DNA from: Burkholderia sp. PAMC 26561
GTDB taxonomy: Bacteria > Pseudomonadota > Gammaproteobacteria > Burkholderiales > Burkholderiaceae
Length of the DNA stretch: 64,000 nucleotides
NCBI RefSeq assembly: GCF_001557535.2
Contig: NZ_CP014306.1
Span: 1,178,001-1,242,000, forward strand
Direction: 5' to 3'
Part shown: piece after piece, positions 31,845 to 39,754 of the stretch
Layout: every line of letters begins with the position of its first letter
Numbering within the stretch: position 1 is the first letter of the stretch
Position numbers and translations under genes: made by a program
Notes under the pieces: model-generated
Database searches by the model: none
Seen by the model: the letters and a program-made list of their open reading frames with translations, nothing else
Told to the model about the DNA's origin: nothing

Positions 31845-32036
31845 ATGACTTCGAAAGCTTCACTTCGTCGGCAGCACAGAGCGACCCTGTACAATCATCA
31901 CGCATACGGTTCTGGCAGCGCATTTCGCTTTTGGAAAAGGTCCGACGGGCGCTTTGGAAAAGCAGATAAGCGCGTCAAGAACCGAAGCGGCTTATTCGAC
32001 GCAAATGGGAATCTGGCGAGTGTCGAGCCGCAATAA
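31845..32036 (+). CDS. Small basic protein of unknown function
   Basis: 63 residues beginning MTSKASLRRQHRATLYNHHA, rich in Arg, Lys, His and Ser and without membrane segments or cysteine. I do not recognise it. The ATG at 31845 has GGAG seven bases upstream, a strong ribosome site, and the frame is open 13 codons earlier. It lies alone between phhB and the two-component system. It could be a nucleic-acid-binding peptide, but that is only suggested by its charge. Confidence 0.45.
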   Translation: MTSKASLRRQHRATLYNHHAYGSGSAFRFWKRSDGRFGKADKRVKNRSGLFDANGNLASVEPQ

Positions 32037-32192
32037 AACCGCTGCAAGGCAATGTGCAATGCAGCATTTGGCGTAAGAAGAAAAGGATTGCTGGACTGCC
32101 CGTTGGCACCGCGTCACGCAGCATGCGCGAATTCCGGCCGGCAGCCGCAGCGTGCAATCGAGCCTAACCCATATCGTATAAGAGCGACCTCC

Positions 32193-32879
32193 ATGCGAAT
32201 CCTTCTGATTGAAGATGACCGCCCTATCGCACGCGGCATTCAAAGCAGCCTCGAACAAGCCGGTTTCACCGTCGATATGGTTCACGACGGCATTTTTGCG
32301 GAGCAGGCGCTCACGCAAAACCGTCATGAACTGGTGATACTCGATCTCGGCTTGCCGGGTATCGACGGCATGACGCTGTTGTCGCGTTTTCGCCAGGGCA
32401 ACCGTCACACGCCAGTGATCATCCTGACGGCGCGCGACGAGTTGCATGACCGTGTCCAGGGCCTGAACAGCGGCGCTGACGACTACATGCTCAAGCCGTT
32501 CGAACCCGCCGAACTCGAAGCGCGGATTCGCGCCGTAATGCGCCGTAGCGGCCCGCACGGCGATGTGCCGCGTCCGGAAGTATCGCTGGGTGGTTTGCGT
32601 TTGTCGGGCGTGGATCGGCGCATCTTCAACGACGAAAAACCGCTCGAACTGTCGCCGCGCGAATTCGCCGTGCTGGAAATGCTGTTGCTGCGTCACGGCC
32701 GCGTGGTCAGCAAGGCCCAGTTGCAGGATCACCTCACGCATTTCGGTGGTGACCTGGGCGACACCGCCATTGAAGTCTACGTGCACCGGGTTCGCAAGAA
32801 ACTCGAAAACTGCCGCGTGGAAATCGTGACGGTGCGGGGCTTTGGCTACTTGCTGCAGGAAATCCGGCCGGCCGCATAA
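32193..32879 (+). CDS. OmpR/PhoB-type response regulator
   Basis: 228 residues: an N-terminal receiver domain with acidic pocket EDD (7-9), phospho-acceptor Asp51 (VILDLGLPG) and Lys in MLKPF, and a C-terminal winged helix (LSPREFAVLEMLLLRHG, VYVHRVRKKLE, VRGFGYLL). It most resembles the QseB/TctD class. The start at 32193 gives the standard MRILLIEDD. The sensor kinase gene follows 11 bases later. Confidence 0.95.
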   Translation: MRILLIEDDRPIARGIQSSLEQAGFTVDMVHDGIFAEQALTQNRHELVILDLGLPGIDGMTLLSRFRQGNRHTPVIILTARDELHDRVQGLNSGADDYMLKPFEPAELEARIRAVMRRSGPHGDVPRPEVSLGGLRLSGVDRRIFNDEKPLELSPREFAVLEMLLLRHGRVVSKAQLQDHLTHFGGDLGDTAIEVYVHRVRKKLENCRVEIVTVRGFGYLLQEIRPAA

Positions 32880-32890
32880 GCGGTTCGTCC

Positions 32891-34432
32891 GTGGCCAATC
32901 AGCCCGACGAGACCACACCCAGCACCTTGCGATTCCCTCCACGGCGCACCGCCGACGAACGTTTCGACCGCGCCGACTGGCTGCACCTGGCGCAGTCGAA
33001 AACAACGTCCTCGAGCCAGCCGCCAAGCCTGCGGCGCTCGCTGCTGCGTCGCCTTGCCGCGCCGCTGTCCCTGCTCGCGCTGATGAGCGGCCTGATGGCT
33101 TACTGGCTCGCGTGGCAATACACACAGCACGTGGTCGATCGTTCGCTTGCGGACCTCGCCACGGCAATCTCCAAACAGATCCAGCTTGCCGGCGTCGATG
33201 CCCCGTTGACGGTGCCGCCGCTCGCCCGCGCCATGTTCTCAGATCCTGTCGAACAGTTGATCTACCGGATCAGCGACGGTGAAAACGAGATCGCCGGCGA
33301 AACCGATCTGCCGCTGACCGGCACGAACGTGCGCCGCATTCACTACGCATACGTCTTCGAGACGACCTACCAGGGCACGAGCGTGCGTGCGGCGCAGGTG
33401 CGCGTGGATCAGGCGCACGGCAATCCGATCGTGGTTGAAGTCGCACAACGCGTCGGGTCCCGATACCGGATAGCGGTCGAGTTCATGGTCGCGATCATGA
33501 TGCCGCTGCTACTGTTACTGCTGGCCGGCTGGGTGATCGTCTGGCGCGTGGTGAACCAGCAGCTCAACCCGCTGACCGATCTCGCCGATACCCTCAACCG
33601 GCAGACGCATACATCGCTGGAACCGGTCGATGAATCGTTCGTGCCCATCGAGATTCGTCCGCTGACGAGCGCCATGAACGGCCTGCTCGACCGCCTGAAG
33701 ACGGCGCTCGACGCACAACGCAAATTTATCGCCGATGCCGCCCATCAGCTCCGCACGCCGTTGACTGCCGTGAAGCTGCACGCCGAGCAGGCCGCGAGCG
33801 CAAAGGACCCGGCCAAGGTGCTGGAAGCGGTGAAGGAACTGCGGGCATCGGCGGATCGGGCGGTACGATTATCGAATCAATTGCTTTCATTGGCGCGCGC
33901 CGAGCCGGGCGAGCAGGCCGCGCGTTTCACCGATTTCGACTACGCCGCGCTCGCATTCGAAACTGGCGCCGAATGGGTTCCACGTGCATTGAACGCGCAT
34001 GTCGACCTGGGCTTCCAGCGTCTCGACGATCCCGAAAACGAACATCCGCTGACAGTGCGCGGCAATCTCGTGCTGGTGCGCGAGGTGATTGCCAACCTGA
34101 TTGATAACGCGTTGAAATACGTGCCCACGCACCGCGCGGAAGGCGCGCGCGTGACCGTCACGGTTACGCAGACTATCGACGAAAATGGCCGGAAGGTCGG
34201 CGAAATCGTGGTGGAAGACAACGGTCCCGGCGTGCCGCTCGAACAGCAGCCGGACCTTTTCAAGCGCTTCTTTCGTGGCGATGGACACGGCGTGGAAGGC
34301 GGCGCCGGACTCGGCCTCGCGATCGTCCACGACATCATGGTCCTGCACGACGGCAGCGTGCATTACGAAAACGCGCCAGCGCCGGAAGGTGGCGCGCGTT
34401 TCATCGTGCGGATGCCTTTGAAGTCTGCATAA
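32891..34432 (+). CDS. Sensor histidine kinase (TctE/QseC class)
   Basis: 513 residues, GTG start. A polar N-terminal stretch of about 50 residues, a first membrane helix at about 54-75, a periplasmic 2CSK_N-type sensor region to about 198, a second membrane helix at about 199-221, HAMP-like linker, and the H-box FIADAAHQLRTPLTAVKLH with phospho-acceptor His285. Then N-box LIDNALKYV, and G-boxes VEDNGPGVP and GAGLGLAIVHDI. Partner of the preceding regulator. TctE relatives respond to tricarboxylates, but no transporter is adjacent, so the signal is unknown. Confidence 0.94.
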   Translation: MANQPDETTPSTLRFPPRRTADERFDRADWLHLAQSKTTSSSQPPSLRRSLLRRLAAPLSLLALMSGLMAYWLAWQYTQHVVDRSLADLATAISKQIQLAGVDAPLTVPPLARAMFSDPVEQLIYRISDGENEIAGETDLPLTGTNVRRIHYAYVFETTYQGTSVRAAQVRVDQAHGNPIVVEVAQRVGSRYRIAVEFMVAIMMPLLLLLLAGWVIVWRVVNQQLNPLTDLADTLNRQTHTSLEPVDESFVPIEIRPLTSAMNGLLDRLKTALDAQRKFIADAAHQLRTPLTAVKLHAEQAASAKDPAKVLEAVKELRASADRAVRLSNQLLSLARAEPGEQAARFTDFDYAALAFETGAEWVPRALNAHVDLGFQRLDDPENEHPLTVRGNLVLVREVIANLIDNALKYVPTHRAEGARVTVTVTQTIDENGRKVGEIVVEDNGPGVPLEQQPDLFKRFFRGDGHGVEGGAGLGLAIVHDIMVLHDGSVHYENAPAPEGGARFIVRMPLKSA

Positions 34433-34467
34433 AAAAACGCCACGGCAAAAAATCTGACGTGGCGTTT
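34431..34467 (-). terminator. Bidirectional terminator between kinase and SET genes
   Basis: AAACGCCACG (34435-34444) pairs with CGTGGCGTTT (34458-34467) around a 13-base loop. On the minus strand a run of seven T follows, fitting termination of the SET-domain gene. On the plus strand the T run is short, but the hairpin also follows the kinase stop directly. Confidence 0.88.
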
Positions 34468-34487
34468 CTCCTGGCAACGCAAAATTC

Positions 34488-34937
34488 CTACTTCTTGAGC
34501 GCCAGCATTGTGCCGCGGCATTTCTTCGCGCCGCAGCGGCACTCGTATTCCTTCTTCAGCTTCTTCGTGATGCGACCGTCGATGACGAGACCGTAGTCGT
34601 AGTACAGCTCTTCATCTTCCTTGATCGCACGCAGCGCGTGGATGAACACGCGCCCTTCCTTTTCTTCGGCTTCGCAATTCGGTGCGCACGAGTGGTTGAT
34701 GTAACGCGCGCTGTTGCCATCGACCTTGCCGTCGATCACCTTGCCGTTTTCGAGCGCGAAATAGAACGTATGGTTCGGCTCGTCCGGGTTGTGCGGATGA
34801 CGGCGCAACGCCTCTTTCCACGAAATGCGTTCGCCCTTGTACTCGATAATCAGCTCGCCCTTGGCGAGTGGCGCAGCGGCGAATACGCCCTTGCCGTGTA
34901 TGCCCGAACGGCGGACAACGACCCTCCGTGAACTCAT
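34488..34937 (-). CDS. SET-domain protein lysine methyltransferase
   Basis: 149 residues, essentially one SET domain with a post-SET zinc cluster. The SAM-binding GIHGKGVFA is at 12-20, the pseudoknot motif RYINHSCAPNC at 78-88 and the catalytic YYDYG at 112-116. The zinc ligands are Cys88 and the tail CRCGAKKC (Cys133, 135, 140). All key residues are intact. SET proteins are mainly eukaryotic; related short SET proteins occur in Burkholderia, where one (BtSET of B. thailandensis) was reported to act on host chromatin. Whether this one has a bacterial or host target is open. Confidence 0.93.
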   Translation of the reverse strand: MSSRRVVVRRSGIHGKGVFAAAPLAKGELIIEYKGERISWKEALRRHPHNPDEPNHTFYFALENGKVIDGKVDGNSARYINHSCAPNCEAEEKEGRVFIHALRAIKEDEELYYDYGLVIDGRITKKLKKEYECRCGAKKCRGTMLALKK

Positions 34938-35034
34938 CGACTGGATCCTTTAAAACGAATCGGTTTGGCTTAGCAGACGCTTCAACTTTGCCCCGCCCCG
35001 GCTTCACGCGAACGGTGACGAACCGGTTTGTGGA

Positions 35035-35073
35035 TTAAAAAAACGCGGCGGCCTGAATGCAAGGCGCCGCGTT
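35035..35073 (-). terminator. Intrinsic terminator of the old yellow enzyme gene
   Basis: AACGCGGCG (35042-35050) pairs with CGCCGCGTT (35065-35073); a run of seven T follows on the minus strand. It lies 86 bases after the stop of the oxidoreductase gene. Confidence 0.85.
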
Positions 35074-35158
35074 GCTTTACTTGCATGGTTGAACGCATGC
35101 AGGTGAACATCGGCATCGTACACGCTAGGCGCGCACGAGTTCAACCGCTCATTATTTC

Positions 35159-36271
35159 TTATCGTTGGCCGAATGAAATATCGCCGAACAACGCCTTCTG
35201 GTCACGTGGTTGCGAGCGCCAGTATTGCGGTGGCGCTTCGACGGTCGCACCCATTTGAGCGGCTGCGTGCCACGGCCAGCGCGGATTGTAGAGCAGCCCG
35301 CGGGCGAGCGCGACCAGATCCGCCTGACCCGACTCGATAATCTCTTCAGCGTGTTGCGGATCGGTGATCAGACCGACGCCCATGGTGGTCACGCCCGTCG
35401 CTTCCTTGATGGCCTTGGCGAACGGCAATTGATAACCCGGCGACAGCGGGATCTTCTGCAACGGCGAGACGCCGCCCGACGATACATCGATCCAGTCGAC
35501 GTTGTGCTTCTGCAGTTCCTTCACGAACGCAATGGTCTGCTCCAGATCCCAGCCGCCTTCCACCCAGTCCGATGCCGATACACGCAGGCCCACGGGTTTG
35601 TCGGCGGGGAATGCGGCGCGCACGGCGTCGAAGACCTCGAGCGGAAAACGCATGCGGTTTTCGAGCGAACCGCCGTATTCATCCGTTCGATGATTCGAAA
35701 GCGGCGACAGGAACTGATGCAGCAGGTAACCGTGCGCGGCGTGCACTTCGAGCCCGTCCAGGCCCAGGCGCGCTGCGCGCTTCGCCGTTGCCACGAATGC
35801 GTCACGAATGCGGATGAGGCCGGCGGTATCGAGTGCGAGCGGCGGCGTTTCGCCTTCATTGTGTGGAACCGCCGATGGCGCCGATGGCAGCCATCCACCT
35901 TCCGACACCGGGATCAACTGGCCGCCGTCCCACGGCGCCGCGCTCGATGCCTTGCGGCCGGCGTGACCGAGCTGCATCGTGATCGCAATGTGCGAATGCT
36001 TGCGGATTGCATCGATGACCGGTTTGAGCGCCGCTTCGGTCACGTCGTCCCAGAGGCCCAGGTCGCCTGGGGTGATGCGTCCGTCAGGCTCGACCGCTGT
36101 CGCTTCAAGGCACAGCATGCCCGCGCCCGATAACGCCAGGCTGCCCAAGTGGATCATGTGCCATGCCGTTGCCTCACCACGGTCGGCAGAGTACTGGCAC
36201 ATCGGTGATACAACGATGCGGTTCGGAAGCGTCACGCTCCGCAAAGTGAATGGTGAAAACAAGGCACTCAT
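35159..36271 (-). CDS. Old yellow enzyme, YqjM/XenA-type ene reductase
   Basis: FMN-dependent NAD(P)H oxidoreductase that reduces activated C=C bonds and xenobiotics. 370 residues. The thermophilic-like (YqjM) class is shown by Cys25 in VSPMCQYSA and by the paired histidines in LEVHAAHGYLLHQFLSP. FMN phosphate binding is served by TMGVGLI and VALARGLLYNPRWPW. It stands alone between a terminator and a non-coding repeat region. Confidence 0.95.
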   Translation of the reverse strand: MSALFSPFTLRSVTLPNRIVVSPMCQYSADRGEATAWHMIHLGSLALSGAGMLCLEATAVEPDGRITPGDLGLWDDVTEAALKPVIDAIRKHSHIAITMQLGHAGRKASSAAPWDGGQLIPVSEGGWLPSAPSAVPHNEGETPPLALDTAGLIRIRDAFVATAKRAARLGLDGLEVHAAHGYLLHQFLSPLSNHRTDEYGGSLENRMRFPLEVFDAVRAAFPADKPVGLRVSASDWVEGGWDLEQTIAFVKELQKHNVDWIDVSSGGVSPLQKIPLSPGYQLPFAKAIKEATGVTTMGVGLITDPQHAEEIIESGQADLVALARGLLYNPRWPWHAAAQMGATVEAPPQYWRSQPRDQKALFGDISFGQR

Positions 36272-36683
36272 GGAGGGGTTCCGAAGGTGAGGATTGGAGG
36301 CGTTTTAGGATAGCACTTCGGTTTTTTCCATGCACAAAGGGGGTCGCTGGCGCTCGGGGGTTTTTGTTGTGGTCGGGGTTGATGCTGGGTTGCTGCTTTT
36401 TTGGCCTTCGCGCGTTCCGTTCTAGCTGACTTCTTTAGCACTATTAGCCACTGTGCGTGGCGGCACTTCATTTCTTTTTCCAACGGCGAAAAAGAAACGA
36501 AGCAAAGAAAACGCCTCTCAACCGCTAATTCTTAAGTGTCCCGAGCGTGCACTGACAACTGTTTGGTACTTCAGAAGAACGCTCGACGCCATAACCACCA
36601 ACAGTTGAAACCCTCCCCCTCCGAACACCGATACCCACACGCTTCGCCACCAGTGCCTGTGGCAGTCAACTCGGAAACCTTCT
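36272..36683. repeat. Non-coding region with Burkholderiaceae-type interspersed repeat remnant
   Basis: About 410 bases without a gene. The part at about 36380-36560 resembles a dispersed intergenic repeat I know from Burkholderiaceae genomes: a GGCGGCAC-TTTCTTT block, then GCAAAGAAA and CCGCTAATTCTTAAG. It contains a 10-bp inverted repeat, TTTCTTTTTC (36471-36480) and GAAAAAGAAA (36488-36497), with a seven-base loop. The family assignment is from memory and needs a genome-wide search. Confidence 0.5.
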
Positions 36684-37391
36684 TTACTTTGCGCCTGCGG
36701 GGGTGTTCAGGCGCATCGACCAGGATTCTGTTTTGCCACTCTCCAAACGCTTCGCCGCCGTACTCCGCCACGACGGCGTCAACGCCTCAAGGGTCGACAT
36801 CTCTTCCAATGCCTCCCTGTCATCACGGTCTACATAGAACACACGCAGTAATCGCTCAATACTCCAGTCGGCGTGCGGTCGGGCCAGTCGCTCCACCACG
36901 TCACCTGCCGATACTTCGCCCGGTTCAAGTACCCGGTAGTACCAGCCCGTTCGGCGCGTGTCCTGCACGCGTCTCGACATGTCATCGCGGGAAAAATGCA
37001 GGTTCAACTTCCAGCACGGCTGGCGCGGCTGCGATACCTGCACAATCACCGTACCAAACCGATACACATCGCCCACGCATACATCTGCTTCATTCAAACC
37101 GCTGGTAGATATGTTTTCGCCGAATGCACCCGGCGTATCAAAGCGCATCAAGCCCGCCGATGTCTCCGGCCATTCTTCACGCCACGCGGCGTAATGATCG
37201 CGGCTGTAGTGATGCAGCGCTTTTTCCGGACCCCCATGATGCTTGCGCTCGTACTGGTGATCACCTTCAAGGCCGGTCTCGCCTACGTGGGTTCGCACCG
37301 CTAACGCTATCTTGTGGATTGCACTGCGCTTGCCATGCGCACCCAGCGGCGCAACCTTGCCTGCAAGCACGGCATCGATAACTGGATTCAT
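36684..37391 (-). CDS. MOSC-domain protein (YiiM-like)
   Basis: 235 residues from ATG 37391 (MNPVIDAVLAGKVAPLG). The MOSC core contains GLEGDHQYERKHHGGPEKAL, ENISTSGL, CVGDVYRFGTVIVQVSQPRQPCWKL and the molybdenum-cofactor-type cysteine in that last segment. A C-terminal helical part (YVDRDDREALEEM) resembles the YiiM three-alpha domain. YiiM-like proteins are linked to molybdenum-dependent detoxification of N-hydroxylated compounds. Its start lies 16 bases after the amidotransferase stop, so the two are probably one operon. Confidence 0.9.
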   Translation of the reverse strand: MNPVIDAVLAGKVAPLGAHGKRSAIHKIALAVRTHVGETGLEGDHQYERKHHGGPEKALHHYSRDHYAAWREEWPETSAGLMRFDTPGAFGENISTSGLNEADVCVGDVYRFGTVIVQVSQPRQPCWKLNLHFSRDDMSRRVQDTRRTGWYYRVLEPGEVSAGDVVERLARPHADWSIERLLRVFYVDRDDREALEEMSTLEALTPSWRSTAAKRLESGKTESWSMRLNTPAGAK

Positions 37392-37407
37392 TCGTGAGCT
37401 CCCTGCT

Positions 37408-38127
37408 TTATCTGGCGGACTCGAATCTGTCGAGCCATTCACCAAACATCTTGCGTGCCGCACTTTCAAGCGCGGGACCGTGGCGCACTGTATCGGCGCG
37501 AAGGGTGATTACGTCAGTGCCGCTTTCCGCCACCTCGCCCGGGTACGCGACAAGCCAGCTTTCGAACCGGTCCACAAGCACCTCCGGATGACATTGCAAA
37601 CCAAGGACGTGATCGCCCCAACTGAATGCCTGGTTCACGCAGACATCCGTCGATGCCAGCAACGTCGCACCTTCCGGCAGATCGAACGTGTCGCCGTGCC
37701 AGTGAAGAACCGGCGTGGACTCGCTGTTTACCTCGAAATGACGCAACGCGGATGCACGGCCGGCATCGGTCAATGTGAGCGGCTTCCAGCCCAGCTCTTT
37801 TTGCGCCGCCGGGTAGACCTTCGCGCCCAGTGCGCGAGCAATCAACTGCGCACCCAGACAAATGCCGATTGTGGGCAACCCCGCCTCAATGCGCTTCTTC
37901 AGCATCGCCAGCAATGGGTTCAGATGGGGGAAAAGCCTGTCGTCGTATGCGCCGATGGGACCGCCCAGCACGACCATCAACGATGTATCGAGCGGATCAG
38001 GCGCCTCGATACGGGCGCGGCCGACATCGAGATATCGCACGAGCTGCCCGCGATCGCCCAGCACCAGTTCCAGACTGCCGAGATCTTCGAAATAGACGTG
38101 GCGTATCGCCAGGACTTCACGTTTCAT
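37408..38127 (-). CDS. Class I glutamine amidotransferase-like protein
   Basis: 239 residues of the GATase1 fold, similar to the glutaminase half of GMP synthase but standing alone. Nucleophile Cys is in GICLGAQLIARALG (about residue 94), and the catalytic His-Glu pair is in LGLQCHPEV. VLGGPIGAYDD forms the oxyanion region. Such free proteins act on gamma-glutamyl compounds or toxic glutamine analogues; no synthase partner is nearby. Upstream of the MOSC gene in the same direction. Confidence 0.9.
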   Translation of the reverse strand: MKREVLAIRHVYFEDLGSLELVLGDRGQLVRYLDVGRARIEAPDPLDTSLMVVLGGPIGAYDDRLFPHLNPLLAMLKKRIEAGLPTIGICLGAQLIARALGAKVYPAAQKELGWKPLTLTDAGRASALRHFEVNSESTPVLHWHGDTFDLPEGATLLASTDVCVNQAFSWGDHVLGLQCHPEVLVDRFESWLVAYPGEVAESGTDVITLRADTVRHGPALESAARKMFGEWLDRFESAR

Positions 38128-38302
38128 CGGCAGTCATCCAGGATAAGCCGGCAAGCGGAGATCAGAAGGGCCGTGGCCAGTGCGGCGCACGTACAGAAAA
38201 AACAGGGTCGGGCGTTGAGCACTTCGATCAGCGCGTCGAAATAGTCTAACCGAGACTCGATTGCTTCGCGCCCGATGCCGAGGATTAGGCGGGAGACAAA
38301 CG

Positions 38303-38334
38303 ACAAAAGACGGCTCGCGAACGAGAGCCGTCTT
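38303..38334 (-). terminator. Intrinsic terminator of the MarR-type gene
   Basis: AAGACGGCTC (38307-38316) pairs with GAGCCGTCTT (38325-38334), loop of eight bases. On the minus strand TTTT follows. It lies 56 bases after the regulator's stop. Confidence 0.75.
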
Positions 38335-38390
38335 ATCGAACTGGTCTGATCAAGCAGGACGCCCGAGAAAGGACGTCCGGTCCGGGATGA

Positions 38391-39035
38391 TTACGCAACC
38401 TGCGCGAAAATCTTCCAGTTCTTCTTCTGCTTGGCAAGATCGCCTTCTTCATACACCGAACAATCGAGACGCAGGTCGGTGTCGCCCATGTCGATGTTCA
38501 GCAAGTTGCAGTGATGCGGCGTCTTCTTGGGGTTCTTGCTCGCTTCAAGATGCGTGCAGCTCAGACACATGCGGTGCGGCGGAATCTGCTGCACAACTTC
38601 GAGTTGTCGAATGGTCTTGAGCAAGCTCCGGTACAACTGCGTCTGTTCATCGGCTTTCAGCGTGCCGACAGCCTTCGTCAGGAACTCCGGCCACACCAGC
38701 GCCTTCTTTGCAGCAGTCCGTCCGCGCGCGGTCAGGCGCACGGCAAGCGCACGGCCGTCATCGAGCGCACGGCGCTTTTCGACTAGGCCCTTGCTTTCCA
38801 GCGTGCTGACAGCGTCGCTGGTGGTGGCGGCGGTCAGCGCGGTTTCCCGCGCGATCTCGCCAAGCCGCATCGGCCCGCGCCGCTGCATCAGCAGCACCAG
38901 GATCTCACCCTGGGTCGGCGTGAGTCCCGCACCCTCGGCCCATTCCCATGCCTGGCTGCGCATTGCCGTGCTCAACCGCAGCAAGCCGTGGGTCACCCGC
39001 CCTGTAGCCTGCTCTCCGTATACGCCTTCGCTCAT
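38391..39035 (-). CDS. MarR-family regulator with cysteine-rich C-terminal tail
   Basis: 214 residues, longer than the usual 140-160 of MarR. A winged-helix core spans about 15-150 (LTPTQGEILVLLMQRRG, LGEIARETALTAATTSDAVS, then the wing KRRALDDGRALAVRLTARG). The extra tail has MCLSCTHLE (Cys157, Cys160), HHC (Cys176) and DC (Cys192), a spacing that suggests bound metal or redox sensing. No target operon is adjacent; its upstream gap is the left origin-like region. MarR family is sure; signal unknown. Confidence 0.92.
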   Translation of the reverse strand: MSEGVYGEQATGRVTHGLLRLSTAMRSQAWEWAEGAGLTPTQGEILVLLMQRRGPMRLGEIARETALTAATTSDAVSTLESKGLVEKRRALDDGRALAVRLTARGRTAAKKALVWPEFLTKAVGTLKADEQTQLYRSLLKTIRQLEVVQQIPPHRMCLSCTHLEASKNPKKTPHHCNLLNIDMGDTDLRLDCSVYEEGDLAKQKKNWKIFAQVA

Positions 39036-39384
39036 AGTCGTTCGCTTCGTCTTTCTTGATGCTTATCTGATGTTCGGCAGCAGCTTTGAACACCGGCAAA
39101 ACGTCAGACCCCGCTCGTTTTGCCCAAGCCGCTGCTGGCTCGATCGCCGGCTAGTCCAACCGGCGAATCCTAACTTATCTACAACCGTCTCAAAATTCGG
39201 ACGAACCACGCGATGCTACTCGTTCGTCGTCCGGATCATGCTTTGTGTTTCTTTGCGCCGCCTAATTTGCCAAGTCGCGCGCTCTCTTTATTTTCACCGG
39301 CTTACTACAACCCCCCGGTAAGCCAGCCTCGGCAAACGACATTCTAAGCGAGGCGGAACAAACGTACACCTTACTTATTCACGA
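39036..39384. other. Non-coding region upstream of the MarR gene
   Basis: About 350 bases with no supportable gene. It should hold the MarR promoter on the minus strand. It borders the left origin-like element, and the whole gap runs to 39754. Confidence 0.5.
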
Positions 39385-39650
39385 AAGCGTGTGGATAAGG
39401 CAGTGGATAACCGCATTATCCGATGTGCGCCGATTCTTGATAACCCCGCGTCCGTGAAAAACGTCTCGTGTGTTATCCCGTGTTCCCCGCGCCCGCGCAA
39501 GCTTTCGCCTTATGGTTATGCGCACTCCAAACTGTTGAGTAAACGACGTTTTTGACGGTTGTCCACAGAAAAGGGCGTTGCTTGTTAACTACTATTACGT
39601 ATGTATACGACTTCGTGACGGTAAACCTTAGAGACGGGTTATCGGCTTGA
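39385..39650 (+). other. Left oriC-like element: DnaA boxes, DnaA-trio-like run, TATAC-rich tract
   Basis: DnaA boxes: TGTGGATAA at 39390-39398 (perfect, complement TTATCCACA), AGTGGATAA at 39402-39410 (one mismatch), TTATCCCGT at 39473-39481 (partial), and TTGTCCACA at 39559-39567 (one mismatch). After the last box come a 21-base spacer with GTTAAC (39584-39589), CTACTATTA (39589-39597), and ACGTATGTATAC. This order (box, spacer, trio, easily melted tract) is that of known basal unwinding elements. The segment 39557-39646 recurs inverted at 42562-42649. Non-coding; function inferred. Confidence 0.75.
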
Positions 39651-39692
39651 AGATTGTCTGAATGTGATTATTTGCCGCAAATCATATCGACG

Positions 39693-39718
39693 AAAAAAAA
39701 CCCGCCGGTCAGCGGGTT
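39693..39718 (-). terminator. Intrinsic terminator of ybdK
   Basis: AACCCGC (39699-39705) pairs with GCGGGTT (39712-39718); a run of eight T follows on the minus strand. It lies 37 bases after the ybdK stop, between that gene and the left origin-like element, so it would keep transcription out of the element. Confidence 0.88.
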
Positions 39719-39754
39719 CGTACAGGAGTTTTGATGCTTCCTTGCGGATCTCCT

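Noticed and set aside
38124..38306. Short frame ending with an ATGA overlap with the amidotransferase start and a hydrophobic Cys-rich C-terminus
   Set aside because: The only start is a TTG at the edge of the terminator hairpin, with no ribosome site; coupling by overlap alone is not enough.
39036..39754. Whether the gap could be a phage or IS attachment region
   Set aside because: No integrase, transposase, terminal repeats or target duplication; the DnaA-box organisation explains it better.
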